The notes under the pieces were generated by a model. It ran no database searches, was not told where the DNA came from, and saw nothing but the letters and a program-made list of their open reading frames with translations. A stretch of DNA of 64,000 nucleotides from Coprousia sp963931435 (GTDB taxonomy: Bacteria; Actinomycetota; Coriobacteriia; Coriobacteriales; Coriobacteriaceae): positions 1,612,001-1,676,000 of the forward strand of contig OZ007012.1 in assembly GCA_963931435.1 (NCBI GenBank). Reading direction: 5' to 3'. The position numbers and the translations under genes were made by a program. Shown in pieces: positions 44,766 to 52,604 of the stretch; the first letter of the stretch is position 1; each line of letters begins with the position of its first letter.

Positions 44766-45225
44766 GCGGGCGGGGCGGCTTCCAGCTCCCCGGCCACCGT
44801 CTCTTTGTCGGGCGCTGGCAAGGCGGCCGTTTCATCTGAGCCGGGCGGTGCCACGATGCATCGCCCGGCTCTGGCGTTCCGCAGCGCCTCGCCCCGGGAA
44901 CCTCTTGTCGAGAAGATCGCGCCGGGCACCTCAAACGGTGCTCGCTGACGATGAGCAGGCGGTTCCCCTCGCCGCCGAGCTCCTTGTCGATAGCATCGAT
45001 GACGTGAACGAAGCGAAACACCGCGCCCCGCATCGCAGCGCGCAAGTCAGGGCGCGCATACCGGCCAGTTTCGACGGCTGCTCGCCGGGACGTGCATCCC
45101 GGAGCGCATGCGATGCGCTTGGCCCACAAGATGCAGCCCCTGCCCGCTCGCCAACGCGCGGACGCGTTCGAGAGTGGACGAGCTGAGAGGGACGTGTTCT
45201 TCCAACGCATCCCGTTGCCCGAGGA
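44766..45225. other. Intergenic stretch with a hairpin and possible gene remnant
   Basis: 460 nt without an intact gene. A 10-bp stem GAGCCGGGCG / CGCCCGGCTC (44839-44848, 44863-44872) may terminate the opp transcript. On the minus strand nt ~45050-44930 read RGAVFRFVHVIDAIDKELGG and then LLIVSEHRL, which resembles the last part of a histidine-phosphatase fold (VIDAI..., LVVSHG), and a different frame upstream reads SSTLERVRALASGQG; frame changes and lack of the RHG motif point to a decayed gene at best. Confidence 0.35.
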
Positions 45226-45720
45226 CTACAGGGATGACAACGTCACGTACTTGAGCGCGTCCGCTGCATCCATCGCGTTCACCGGGCAGTGCCGCAGGAA
45301 GCGCTCGTCATTCGTGACGAGCGCTTCGGCATGGCAGCGCGAAGCGGCCGCCGCGACGAGTGCATCCTCGAAATCATGCACCTGGTTGCGGAACTTCCCC
45401 GCGAGCCACACGTCCGAGACGTCCACCGCGACGGGCGTTGCGATCTCCTGCATGTTCTGGACGCACGTCCAAGCGAAGAGCTCAGCCGAGCGAGCCGCCT
45501 CCTCTGTAAGCTCCCCCTGCACCTCGCGGCTCTGGCGCTTCAATGCGCTCGAGAGCGCATAGTAGACGTCCTTCAAGCTGCTCACGGCGAATGCCAGAGT
45601 TACACCACGCTCGAACGCGGCGTCGAGCAGAACATGGGCGCGCATATGCTGCTCTCGACCTCCATCAAAGGCGTCGATCCAGATATTCGTATCGATGAGG
45701 AGCGTCGGTGGATTCTTCAT
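45226..45720 (-). CDS. PIN-domain ribonuclease toxin
   Basis: 164 residues. Starts MKNPPTLLIDTNIWIDAF with the first active-site Asp (10); further acids in SLKDVYYALS, NQVHDFEDALVAAA and LVTNDERFLRH. Expected to cleave RNA when free of its antitoxin. Its ATG lies within the stop of the upstream antitoxin gene (ATGA), so the two are coupled. Similar in layout to the PIN protein at 8.3 kb but only distantly alike in sequence. Confidence 0.85.
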   Translation of the reverse strand: MKNPPTLLIDTNIWIDAFDGGREQHMRAHVLLDAAFERGVTLAFAVSSLKDVYYALSSALKRQSREVQGELTEEAARSAELFAWTCVQNMQEIATPVAVDVSDVWLAGKFRNQVHDFEDALVAAAASRCHAEALVTNDERFLRHCPVNAMDAADALKYVTLSSL

Positions 45721-46259
45721 AGCAAGTAGCCCTTCTCACGGAAATGCTCCTCCCTGAGAAGATCGGTGTACTCCCGGTCGGACAGTCCCTTCCGACCTGG
45801 ATCCACCCCGGTTATGCCCAGCACAGCCCGAACGCTTTGCCCCTGCGAAAGGCATGAATGATATGCCTCTGCCTTACGCCGTCGCTCGGCGAGCTCATCC
45901 GCAGAAGCCTTCGCCGAATCCGGATCGAGCGCCGCGCGGAGCTTCTCAGGCTCTCCTTGGTAGCGCACGGCGAGAGACCACAGCATGCGGACAGCCTGCG
46001 TGGGCGTGAGCCCCGCCGCCGCAAGAGCGGCATCGCCCGTCGCCTTCAAGTCTGCATCGATGCGCGCGTTTACCTGGGATTGGGCAGATTTGTGCTTGGC
46101 CTTTGCCGCATACTCCGCCCGCGGGCGCGCCGGACGCGCAGAGCGTGCTGCCCGGGAACCCGCCTTGGCCTTGGCCTTCGCGCCTGCATCCACTTTCGAG
46201 CTTGCGCTCGCCACGCTCTTCCGCACCGGCTTCTTTACCGCGACGCTTGTTTGAGCCAT
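45717..46259 (-). CDS. Antitoxin of the PIN module, RelB/DinJ-like
   Basis: 180 residues. Core QVNARIDADLKATGDAALAAAGLTPTQAVRMLWSLA (about 75-112) is a ribbon-helix-helix DNA-binding domain of the RelB/DinJ type; the C-terminal tail (SDREYTDLLREEHFREKGYL) should wrap the toxin. The first ~70 residues are an unusual Lys/Ala/Ser-rich basic extension (KPVRKSVASASS, GAKAKAKAGSRAARSARPAR) that may add non-specific DNA binding. Start fixed by GGAGG 6 nt upstream; a longer frame passes through the promoter. Confidence 0.82.
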   Translation of the reverse strand: MAQTSVAVKKPVRKSVASASSKVDAGAKAKAKAGSRAARSARPARPRAEYAAKAKHKSAQSQVNARIDADLKATGDAALAAAGLTPTQAVRMLWSLAVRYQGEPEKLRAALDPDSAKASADELAERRRKAEAYHSCLSQGQSVRAVLGITGVDPGRKGLSDREYTDLLREEHFREKGYLL

Positions 46260-46286
46260 GAGCGCCTCCTCGGATTGCTTTCTGCC

Positions 46287-46324
46287 ATGGTAACGTATCA
46301 GGTATTGACTGTAAAGTGTGTAAA
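46287..46324 (-). promoter_or_regulatory. Promoter and direct repeats of the PIN toxin-antitoxin operon
   Basis: On the minus strand TTTACA, 17 nt, TACCAT, ending 28 nt before the antitoxin ATG. TGTAAAG occurs twice in direct orientation (46310-46316 and 46318-46324) over the -35, a likely operator for the antitoxin. Confidence 0.6.
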
Positions 46325-46441
46325 GCAACCATTGAATACAGGGTCGCGGGAGCAGCCGGCTACGGTGGCAGAGGGAGGCTTGCCAAGCGCCGCCCATGCC
46401 GTGAGACGGTGGATGCCGGCGGAAGCGTCGCTGGCGTCGCA

Positions 46442-46723
46442 CTACGCCAGCAGCGCCACCTCGGGCATACGCGAAGCATCGAATGTCTTGATCTGATAGG
46501 TTGTCTCCAGATTCAGCCAAAACTCCGGAGTGGTCCCGAGCACGCGGGAAAGCGGCCATGTCATCTCGACGGTGATGGAACGCTTTCCGTTTACAATCTC
46601 TGAAATCGCAGACTCAGGCTTGCCGATGGCCTTTGCGAGATGATGTCGACCGATACCCATGAGCTCGAGAAACTCTTTCTTCAAGATCTCGCCTGGCGTC
46701 GATATGTACTCAGTGATAATCAC
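46442..46723 (-). CDS. higA: HigA-type antitoxin, orphan
   Basis: 93-residue XRE-family HigA protein: ISTPGEILKKEFLELMGIGR, helix-turn-helix HHLAKAIGKPESAISEIVNG, then TPEFWLNLETTYQIK. HigB toxin genes normally lie just upstream on the same strand; here the next gene upstream is the unrelated methyltransferase-like gene 46 nt away, so no toxin is present. May act as a stray anti-toxin or a plain regulator. Confidence 0.88.
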   Translation of the reverse strand: MIITEYISTPGEILKKEFLELMGIGRHHLAKAIGKPESAISEIVNGKRSITVEMTWPLSRVLGTTPEFWLNLETTYQIKTFDASRMPEVALLA

Positions 46724-46769
46724 AAAACTCAGCCTCCCCCGCCTCCCGTCCTGTCAAAACACTCGGTGT

Positions 46770-47843
46770 TCACCCTCCTGCCATCAACGTTGCATCGCGC
46801 AACGCCCTCCCAAGGAACTCCTCGTCGAAGGGTATGGCGCCGGTGAACTGCACGTCGGCGTCCGTCGCCACTACGATGTAGTTTTCATCGCTCGCCCAGG
46901 CATCCTCCTCCACGGGGATCACGTGCACGTGCTCGAACACCTGCGTGAGCGTCGCCGCGATGTCGCGCAGCGCGGTGGCATCGCCGTCTCGTGCGACCAC
47001 GTTCGTCGCGTACACGCCGTCCGGCGTGAGGCATGTGTGCGCCGCTTGCACGGCCTCGACGGTCGCAAGCGCACGTACCGGCTCGTCGCCGATGAAGGTA
47101 TCGTTCACGATGGCGTCGTAGCGCAGGGCGTCTGGCTTTGCCCCTACCGTCGATATCATATCCGCCTCGAGATCCGCGATCCGGGTAGCGCGCTCCTCCA
47201 GAAACGCGCGGCCATCCGCCTCGATGACATGAAGACGCCCGCCTACGCACCGCTCGAGCTCATCCAAGAAGAACCACCGGCGGGCTGCAGCCACCACCGC
47301 CGGGTCGATCTCCACCACGTCCATCGAAAGCCCGACATGGCTCGTGAGCGCGTGCTTCGGCCACGAGAACCCGCCGCCGCCGAGCGCGAGCACGCGCTCC
47401 ACGCCGTGCCCAGTCGCCGCGCGCAAGGCGCCCTCCGCCGCGAACACCGCATCGAACGCCTTGATGTAGGCGAAGACCGGCTCGGACCGGCGCGCGCCCA
47501 CATAGGATGCCGACTGGTAGACCCCGCCCTGGCTGAGCACGCGCACGCGCACGCCCTCCGGATCTCGCAGCGTCCGCACGAACGCCCATCCGCCGGCGGT
47601 ACGCACGATCCGCGGCGCCCTGCGAGCAGCGACCGCGATGAGAGCCAGCACGCCCGCTGCAGCGAGCATCGGCGCCCAAGAGATGCAGGGCGCGTGCCGC
47701 GCATCCGCGAGCGCGGGGAGACCCGATATCGGGCGGTCCGATGCCGCGCGTTCCGCTGCCGCGGGGCCCACCGGCACACGACCCACCGACGCGCGCCCGG
47801 CCACGAAGAGGCCGCTACGGCGCGGCGCGCTACGCCTGCTCAT
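46770..47843 (-). CDS. Spermidine-synthase-like protein with N-terminal membrane segment
   Basis: 357 residues. One hydrophobic segment (WAPMLAAAGVLALIAVAA, ~57-74) precedes a Rossmann-type domain: VERVLALGGGGFSWPKHAL (nucleotide loop), DVVEIDPAVVAAARRWFF, LHVIEADGRAFLE, YDAIVNDTFIGDEPV. This is the spermidine synthase / fused-MFS-type fold, but VND replaces the catalytic D-S/D pair region, so aminopropyl transfer is uncertain. The start overlaps the end of the Elp3 gene by 14 nt; no other polyamine gene is near. Confidence 0.78.
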   Translation of the reverse strand: MSRRSAPRRSGLFVAGRASVGRVPVGPAAAERAASDRPISGLPALADARHAPCISWAPMLAAAGVLALIAVAARRAPRIVRTAGGWAFVRTLRDPEGVRVRVLSQGGVYQSASYVGARRSEPVFAYIKAFDAVFAAEGALRAATGHGVERVLALGGGGFSWPKHALTSHVGLSMDVVEIDPAVVAAARRWFFLDELERCVGGRLHVIEADGRAFLEERATRIADLEADMISTVGAKPDALRYDAIVNDTFIGDEPVRALATVEAVQAAHTCLTPDGVYATNVVARDGDATALRDIAATLTQVFEHVHVIPVEEDAWASDENYIVVATDADVQFTGAIPFDEEFLGRALRDATLMAGG

Positions 47844-50019
47844 CGTCCGCTTCCGTCCCCGTAGCGCCCGACGGACCCGCTGCTAGCGACCGCTGCTGGT
47901 AGAGACCGTGGTCGACGAAGCCGAGGCGCCGGTAGTAGGCGCGCGTCCCCACCGCGCTGATGACGTTGATGCGCTCGTAGCCCTCGGCCGCCGCGATCGC
48001 GCAGGCGCACTCCACGAGGCGGCGCCCGAGCCCATGGTGCTGGGCCGCCGAGCCCTCCTCCCCCACGCGCTCGGCCATGCCGTACACGTGGACCTCGCGG
48101 ATCATGGCATCGCCGGGCGCGATGGGGCAGGTGGCGGGTTGCGCCTCGCGGCGATCCATCTCGCGGGCGAGCACCTCAATCGCGCCGGGCCTCGGCAGCG
48201 AGAGCCGCAGGAATCCCGCGATACGCCCCTCGGGCGTCACCCACTGCAGAAACCGCTCGCGGGTGGAAGCAGTCTCGTAGGGGACCACGTCGAGAGACAG
48301 TTGCGCGAGGTCCACCCGATCGGTCGCGACCTCGCGGAACCGGATCTCCTGCACGCCTGCGACACCCCGTGCCTCACCGGGGCCCGCTAGCAGCGGCGCA
48401 CCCTCCCCAAGCCGATTCGTATCCGCGCCCGTCGCCAGTACCTCACCTTCGAGCCGACTCTCGCTCGCGCCCGACGCCCCGTCCGCGCGCAGGCGCTCCT
48501 CCACCAGCTGGCGCAGGTTGGGCTTCTTGTTGCCGGCCTTGATATCGCCCGAGGAGAAGTCCCGGATCATACGCGACACGCGGCAGAACGCGGGTGTGGC
48601 GCGCACGTCGGCGCAGAGCACGTCGACGAGCTCCTCCTCGGTGTAGGGGCGCCACGCACCCGATGCGTACTGCTCGTTGAGCGCAGCGCCCTCGATGAGC
48701 GCGCAGGGGTAGAGCTTGACCTCGTCCGGCTGGTAGGAGCGGTCGCTCACCAGGCGCTCGTAATCGAGCTTATCAGCCTCGGGTGTCGCGCCCAGGAGGT
48801 TCACCATGGCATGGGCGTGGATCTTGAACCCGAACAACCGGAGCAGGTCGAACGCGTGGGCGATCTGCGTGGTCTCCGTCCGGCGGCGGTTGGCGTCCAG
48901 AATGCGCTGATCGGTCGATTGCACGCCCATCTGGATCTTGGTGGCGCCCATACGGCGGATCTGCAGCAGGCGCCCGGGCGTGATGGCGTCGGGGCGCGTC
49001 TCGATCACGAGCCCCACCACGCGGTGGCGGGCGCCCTCGTTGAGGCGCTGCTCGGCCTCGAGCTCGGCGAACGTGGCGCGCTGCCAGGCCGCCGCGCGCA
49101 CCCAGGCATCGTCATGCGCGTAGACCCGGGCGAACGCCTCGTTGTAGGTGAGCTCGCGCGCCTCGAGGGCGCGCTGGGCCGCATCGAGCGCTGCACGGCG
49201 CCCCGACGACCAGGAATCCGGCAAGAGGCCGAGCGCGCGGTAGCGGGCGCGGCGCTCGCGCACGCCCGGAGGAATTGACGCATCGGCATCGGCGTTAGTC
49301 TCGGTCCGTCGGCGCGGCCGCTCCCCTATCTCGCAAGCGGACGGCCGCGCCCCCGACGACGTCGCGATGCCCTGTGACTCGCAACAGCGCTGCGGCCGCG
49401 CCCCCGCATCCTCCGCGAACCCGCGCAGGGCCGGATTGGCCGCGACGTCGGCCACCGCGTCGTCGTTGAGCGCGCGGAACAGCTCACGCATGAACCAGAC
49501 CTGGTAATCCAGCGGATAATCGCTCCACGTGCCGCCGAGCACGATGAGCTCGATCTTGTCGGTCGCGTGCCCCATCTGGGAGAGCGCCGTGAGCCGTGCC
49601 GAGACCTGCAGGTATGGGTCGAAGCAGTTCTGCTCGGCTCGGGCGCAGGCGGGCTCGTCGTGCAGGTAGCTCTTGGGGCAGCGGATATCGTTGGGACAGA
49701 AGATGCACGCACCCGAGCACGGCCACGGCTTGGTGATGACTGTGATGGTCGCCACGCCCGATGCCGAGCGCCGCGGCTTCATGCGCAGCACCTCGATAAG
49801 CGCCCGCTCCAGCTCGGGCGTCACGTTCCACGAGCGCCAGCGGGCGGGATCTTCCGCCTTGACATGCTGGTAGCGGGGCAGCAGGCGCCGCTTGGCGAAC
49901 GCGCGCTTGTCGCCGCCGGCGCGCTTGGCTGCCGCATGGATGAGCTTGACCAGAACGCGGTCGTTCACCGCGTCCCCCGCGCGCAGGCGCTCGATAACCT
50001 GTGTGATGATCTCGTCCAT
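47830..50019 (-). CDS. elp3: Elp3-type radical SAM tRNA-uridine modification enzyme
   Basis: 729 residues. Radical SAM cluster CSGACIFC (CX3CX2C) in TKPWPCSGACIFCPNDIRCP with the Elp3-specific NCFDPYLQV; GGTWSDYPLDYQVWF; TKIQMGVQSTDQRIL; C-terminal GNAT acetyltransferase domain (QHHGLGRRLVECACAIAAAEGYERINVISA...YYRRLGF). Bacterial and archaeal Elp3 carboxymethylate or acetylate wobble U34. Two Pro/Arg/Ala-rich inserts (nt ~49430-49260 and ~48480-48360) interrupt the fold. Start MDEIITQVIERL; a TAGAAT 7 nt upstream suggests a nearly leaderless mRNA. Confidence 0.9.
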   Translation of the reverse strand: MDEIITQVIERLRAGDAVNDRVLVKLIHAAAKRAGGDKRAFAKRRLLPRYQHVKAEDPARWRSWNVTPELERALIEVLRMKPRRSASGVATITVITKPWPCSGACIFCPNDIRCPKSYLHDEPACARAEQNCFDPYLQVSARLTALSQMGHATDKIELIVLGGTWSDYPLDYQVWFMRELFRALNDDAVADVAANPALRGFAEDAGARPQRCCESQGIATSSGARPSACEIGERPRRRTETNADADASIPPGVRERRARYRALGLLPDSWSSGRRAALDAAQRALEARELTYNEAFARVYAHDDAWVRAAAWQRATFAELEAEQRLNEGARHRVVGLVIETRPDAITPGRLLQIRRMGATKIQMGVQSTDQRILDANRRRTETTQIAHAFDLLRLFGFKIHAHAMVNLLGATPEADKLDYERLVSDRSYQPDEVKLYPCALIEGAALNEQYASGAWRPYTEEELVDVLCADVRATPAFCRVSRMIRDFSSGDIKAGNKKPNLRQLVEERLRADGASGASESRLEGEVLATGADTNRLGEGAPLLAGPGEARGVAGVQEIRFREVATDRVDLAQLSLDVVPYETASTRERFLQWVTPEGRIAGFLRLSLPRPGAIEVLAREMDRREAQPATCPIAPGDAMIREVHVYGMAERVGEEGSAAQHHGLGRRLVECACAIAAAEGYERINVISAVGTRAYYRRLGFVDHGLYQQRSLAAGPSGATGTEADDEQA

Positions 50020-50347
50020 AGCTCGGCATTCTACCGTATCGGGATGCCCGACGGACGCCTCCGCTTGCTGCATAGAGATTCCCGCCCGCGAGAACGTCCG
50101 AAACGCGCGATGGACGCGCGAGCGCGGCCGCCTGAGACCTTGGCGTACCGTGAGATCGTTTTCACCACAATTGGGAGGCGGATCGTCGAGTATATCCGGC
50201 GCCAACTGATTCAGGGTGAGGCCTTTGACCTCGCATTTTCATGTTTCCGTTCATGAGGTCTACTCAGCGGGATGCGCTTCAATTATGGTGAAAACGCATC
50301 TTTGCTCCCATAGAGCCGAAAATCGAAGCTTCTTCAGGAGGGGACCC

Positions 50348-51493
50348 GTGGACCCAGCAGGCGCCCGCGCGCTCATCGCGCTCAACAACACCTTCTACCG
50401 CGAGCACGCCGCATCGTTCTCCGCCACGCGTCAGGCGCCCTGGCAGGGGTGGGGGCGCGTGGCCGATGAGCTGCGCCGCATCGAGCCCACGGGTCCCGCC
50501 GGCGCGCTCGCGGTTCTCGATCTCGCCTGCGGAAACATGCGCCTCGCGCGGTTCCTCGCGGAGGCGCTGCTCGGCACGCCCCTCGTCTACCACGGCGTCG
50601 ACGATTGCGCAGAGCTCGCCGGCACCTGCTGCGACGATGCGCGCGAGGCGGAGGCCGGCGCGGCATCCACGCAGACATTCGACAGTGGAGCACGAACGAG
50701 ATGGGCGGCGTCTCCAACACGGCCGCACAGCGCCCCCGCCGACACGAGTATCACCGGAAGGAATGCGTGCGCTGACGGCAGCACCGCAACCGCGCAGCCC
50801 GACTACAGCCCCGTGAGCGCACCTCGCGAAGATCTCATCCCCCCGAATCGCAAGCACGATACGCTTTCCCCGGCATCGGTGTGCTTCCACCGCCTCGACA
50901 TCCTCTCCGCGGCCCTCAGCCGGGGCACCGACGCGCTCGAGAGGCTCGGTCTGGCACCCTGCGACGGGGGATGCTGCTTCGGCTTCATGCACCACGTCCC
51001 CGGCTTCCGCCTGCGCGCGGACATCGTCCGCTGCCTGCTCGGCGCCCTGCGTCCCGGCGGCATCGCGGCCCTCTCGTTCTGGCAGTTCATGGACGATGAA
51101 CGCCTTGCCGCCAAAGCCCGCGCCGCGACGGAGCGCGCCCTAGTCGCCGGCATCGTGGCGGCGTCCGGCGAGGCGGCAAAGGGCGCACTCGCGCAGGCGG
51201 CAGCAGCGCCCCGGCAAGCTGTGGCAGGCGCACCCGGGCAGGCGACGACGGGCACACCTGTGCGGGCGGCGGACGCATCCACGAAGGCCGCCCTCCCCGT
51301 ACTTGAAGACGACGACTACCTGCTCGGCTGGCAGGATGACCCTGGAGCGTGGCGCTACTGCCACCACTTCCCCGAGGAGGAGATCGACGCCCTTGTCGCC
51401 GGCCTTGGCGGATATGCGCGCGAAATCTGCCGTTTCTCCGCAGACGGGCGCAGCGGGCACCTCAACCGCTATCTTATCCTGCGGCGCGTCTAG
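50348..51493 (+). CDS. SAM-dependent methyltransferase with two low-complexity inserts
   Basis: 381 residues, class I methyltransferase: motif I LAVLDLACGNMRLARFLAE (about 50-68), GVDDCAEL as motif II, and CCFGFMHHVPGFRLRADIVR then LLGALRPGGIAALSFWQF. The conserved core is interrupted by inserts at ~100-160 (SGARTRWAASPTRPHSAPAD) and ~275-320 (AQAAAAPRQAVAGAPGQATT). GTG start follows AGGAGGGG. C-terminus AREICRFSADGRSGHLNRYL recalls trans-aconitate / ubiquinone-type enzymes, but the substrate is unknown. Next to trmB. Confidence 0.75.
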   Translation: MDPAGARALIALNNTFYREHAASFSATRQAPWQGWGRVADELRRIEPTGPAGALAVLDLACGNMRLARFLAEALLGTPLVYHGVDDCAELAGTCCDDAREAEAGAASTQTFDSGARTRWAASPTRPHSAPADTSITGRNACADGSTATAQPDYSPVSAPREDLIPPNRKHDTLSPASVCFHRLDILSAALSRGTDALERLGLAPCDGGCCFGFMHHVPGFRLRADIVRCLLGALRPGGIAALSFWQFMDDERLAAKARAATERALVAGIVAASGEAAKGALAQAAAAPRQAVAGAPGQATTGTPVRAADASTKAALPVLEDDDYLLGWQDDPGAWRYCHHFPEEEIDALVAGLGGYAREICRFSADGRSGHLNRYLILRRV

Positions 51494-51590
51494 CCGCGGA
51501 CCCCTGCGGGCGTCGAGGGAGTCGCGCCGCATGCGGGCGGGCGATGCGCCGTCGAGCTGGGGCACACGCTCCGATCTAGAAAGGGAGCCC

Positions 51591-52466
51591 ATGGGACTCA
51601 CGCATATGCGCAAGCCGAAGAACTTCGTGCTCGAGGAGCGCCTGGAGCGCTACGCCGCCGCCATCGAGCAGCGGCCCGAGGCGCTCGCCGGCCGCTGGGC
51701 CGAGGCGTGCTTCCCCGGCATCGGCGCGCCCGCACAGGCCGCCGCCGAGCCGCCCTCCCTCCCCCGCTTCGAGCGCGTGCACCTCGACCTCGGCTGCGGC
51801 AAGGGGACCTTCCTCGTCGAGAGCGCGCGACGCAACCCTGAGACCCTCTACCTAGGGATGGACTTCGAACCGGTCTGCATCGCCTACGCGGCCCAGCGCG
51901 TCATCGAGGAGGGGCTCGCCAACGCGCTCGTCATCCCGCGCGGCGCCGGCGCCCTGCCGCGGCTCTTCGGCGCCGGCGAGCTCGCCGAGATCACCCTGAA
52001 CTTCCCCACGCCCTACCCCAAACGCCGCTACGCCGACCGGCGCCTCACCAGCGTCGACCACCTCCTCGGCTACCGGTGTCTGCTCGCGCCGGAAGGGCGC
52101 GTGGTGCTGCGCACCGACAGCCAGCCCCTGCGCGACTTCTCGCTCGGGCAGTTCGAGGCGGCGGGCTATCGCCTCTCCTGGGTGTCCGATGACGTGCGCG
52201 CCGAGCATCCCGGGTTCCCCGCGACCGAGTACGAGCAGCGCCTCGCCGATCGGGGCGCCCGCGTGTACGGCATCTGCGCGACGCCGGGCGCGGCGCCCTC
52301 GGACGAGCAGATCGCGCGGGGCCGCGCCGTCGAGCAGAGCCTCATGGCCTATCTTCCCGACGACCTCGAGGGCCTCGCCTACGTGCCGCTCGGCATGGAG
52401 GCGGCCGTCACCAACCTCATCAACCGGCGCCGTCACGAGGCGCTTCGAGCGAGGCGAGCGCGCTAG
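51591..52466 (+). CDS. trmB: tRNA (guanine-N7)-methyltransferase
   Basis: Forms m7G46 in the tRNA variable loop. 291 residues. VHLDLGCGKGTFLVESARR is the SAM motif; YLGMDFEPVCIAYAAQR, LNFPTPYPKRRYADRRLTS (the TrmB NFPDPWPKKRH block) and VLRTDSQPLRDF follow. N-terminus MRKPKNFVLEERL is typical; the ATG after AAGGGAG is used, but MRKPK (51606) is also possible. Confidence 0.92.
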   Translation: MGLTHMRKPKNFVLEERLERYAAAIEQRPEALAGRWAEACFPGIGAPAQAAAEPPSLPRFERVHLDLGCGKGTFLVESARRNPETLYLGMDFEPVCIAYAAQRVIEEGLANALVIPRGAGALPRLFGAGELAEITLNFPTPYPKRRYADRRLTSVDHLLGYRCLLAPEGRVVLRTDSQPLRDFSLGQFEAAGYRLSWVSDDVRAEHPGFPATEYEQRLADRGARVYGICATPGAAPSDEQIARGRAVEQSLMAYLPDDLEGLAYVPLGMEAAVTNLINRRRHEALRARRAR

Positions 52467-52560
52467 AAAACCCGACACGTCCCGCAAGCTGTGCCCGACT
52501 CCCTCATCCGGCCATGGCGCGGCGGCCCGGCCCGCCGCGCGACATCGTGTCCGCGCGGTC

Positions 52561-52569
52561 TGCCATAAT
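52561..52569 (+). promoter_or_regulatory. Extended -10 promoter of the DUF3516 helicase
   Basis: TGC-CATAAT, 35 nt upstream of the helicase ATG; no -35. Confidence 0.45.
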
Positions 52570-52604
52570 GGGATGCGATCAACCAGCTGAGGGGAGCCCT
52601 GCGC

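Noticed and set aside
44683..45210. 175-codon minus-strand gene
   Set aside because: Only a short segment resembles a known fold, and the frame shifts relative to other plausible coding blocks; treated as a possible remnant within the intergenic entry.
46260..46559. N-terminal extension of the RelB-like antitoxin by 100 residues
   Set aside because: The extension would pass through a good promoter (TTTACA-17-TACCAT) and lacks conserved features; the ATG at 46259 has GGAGG.
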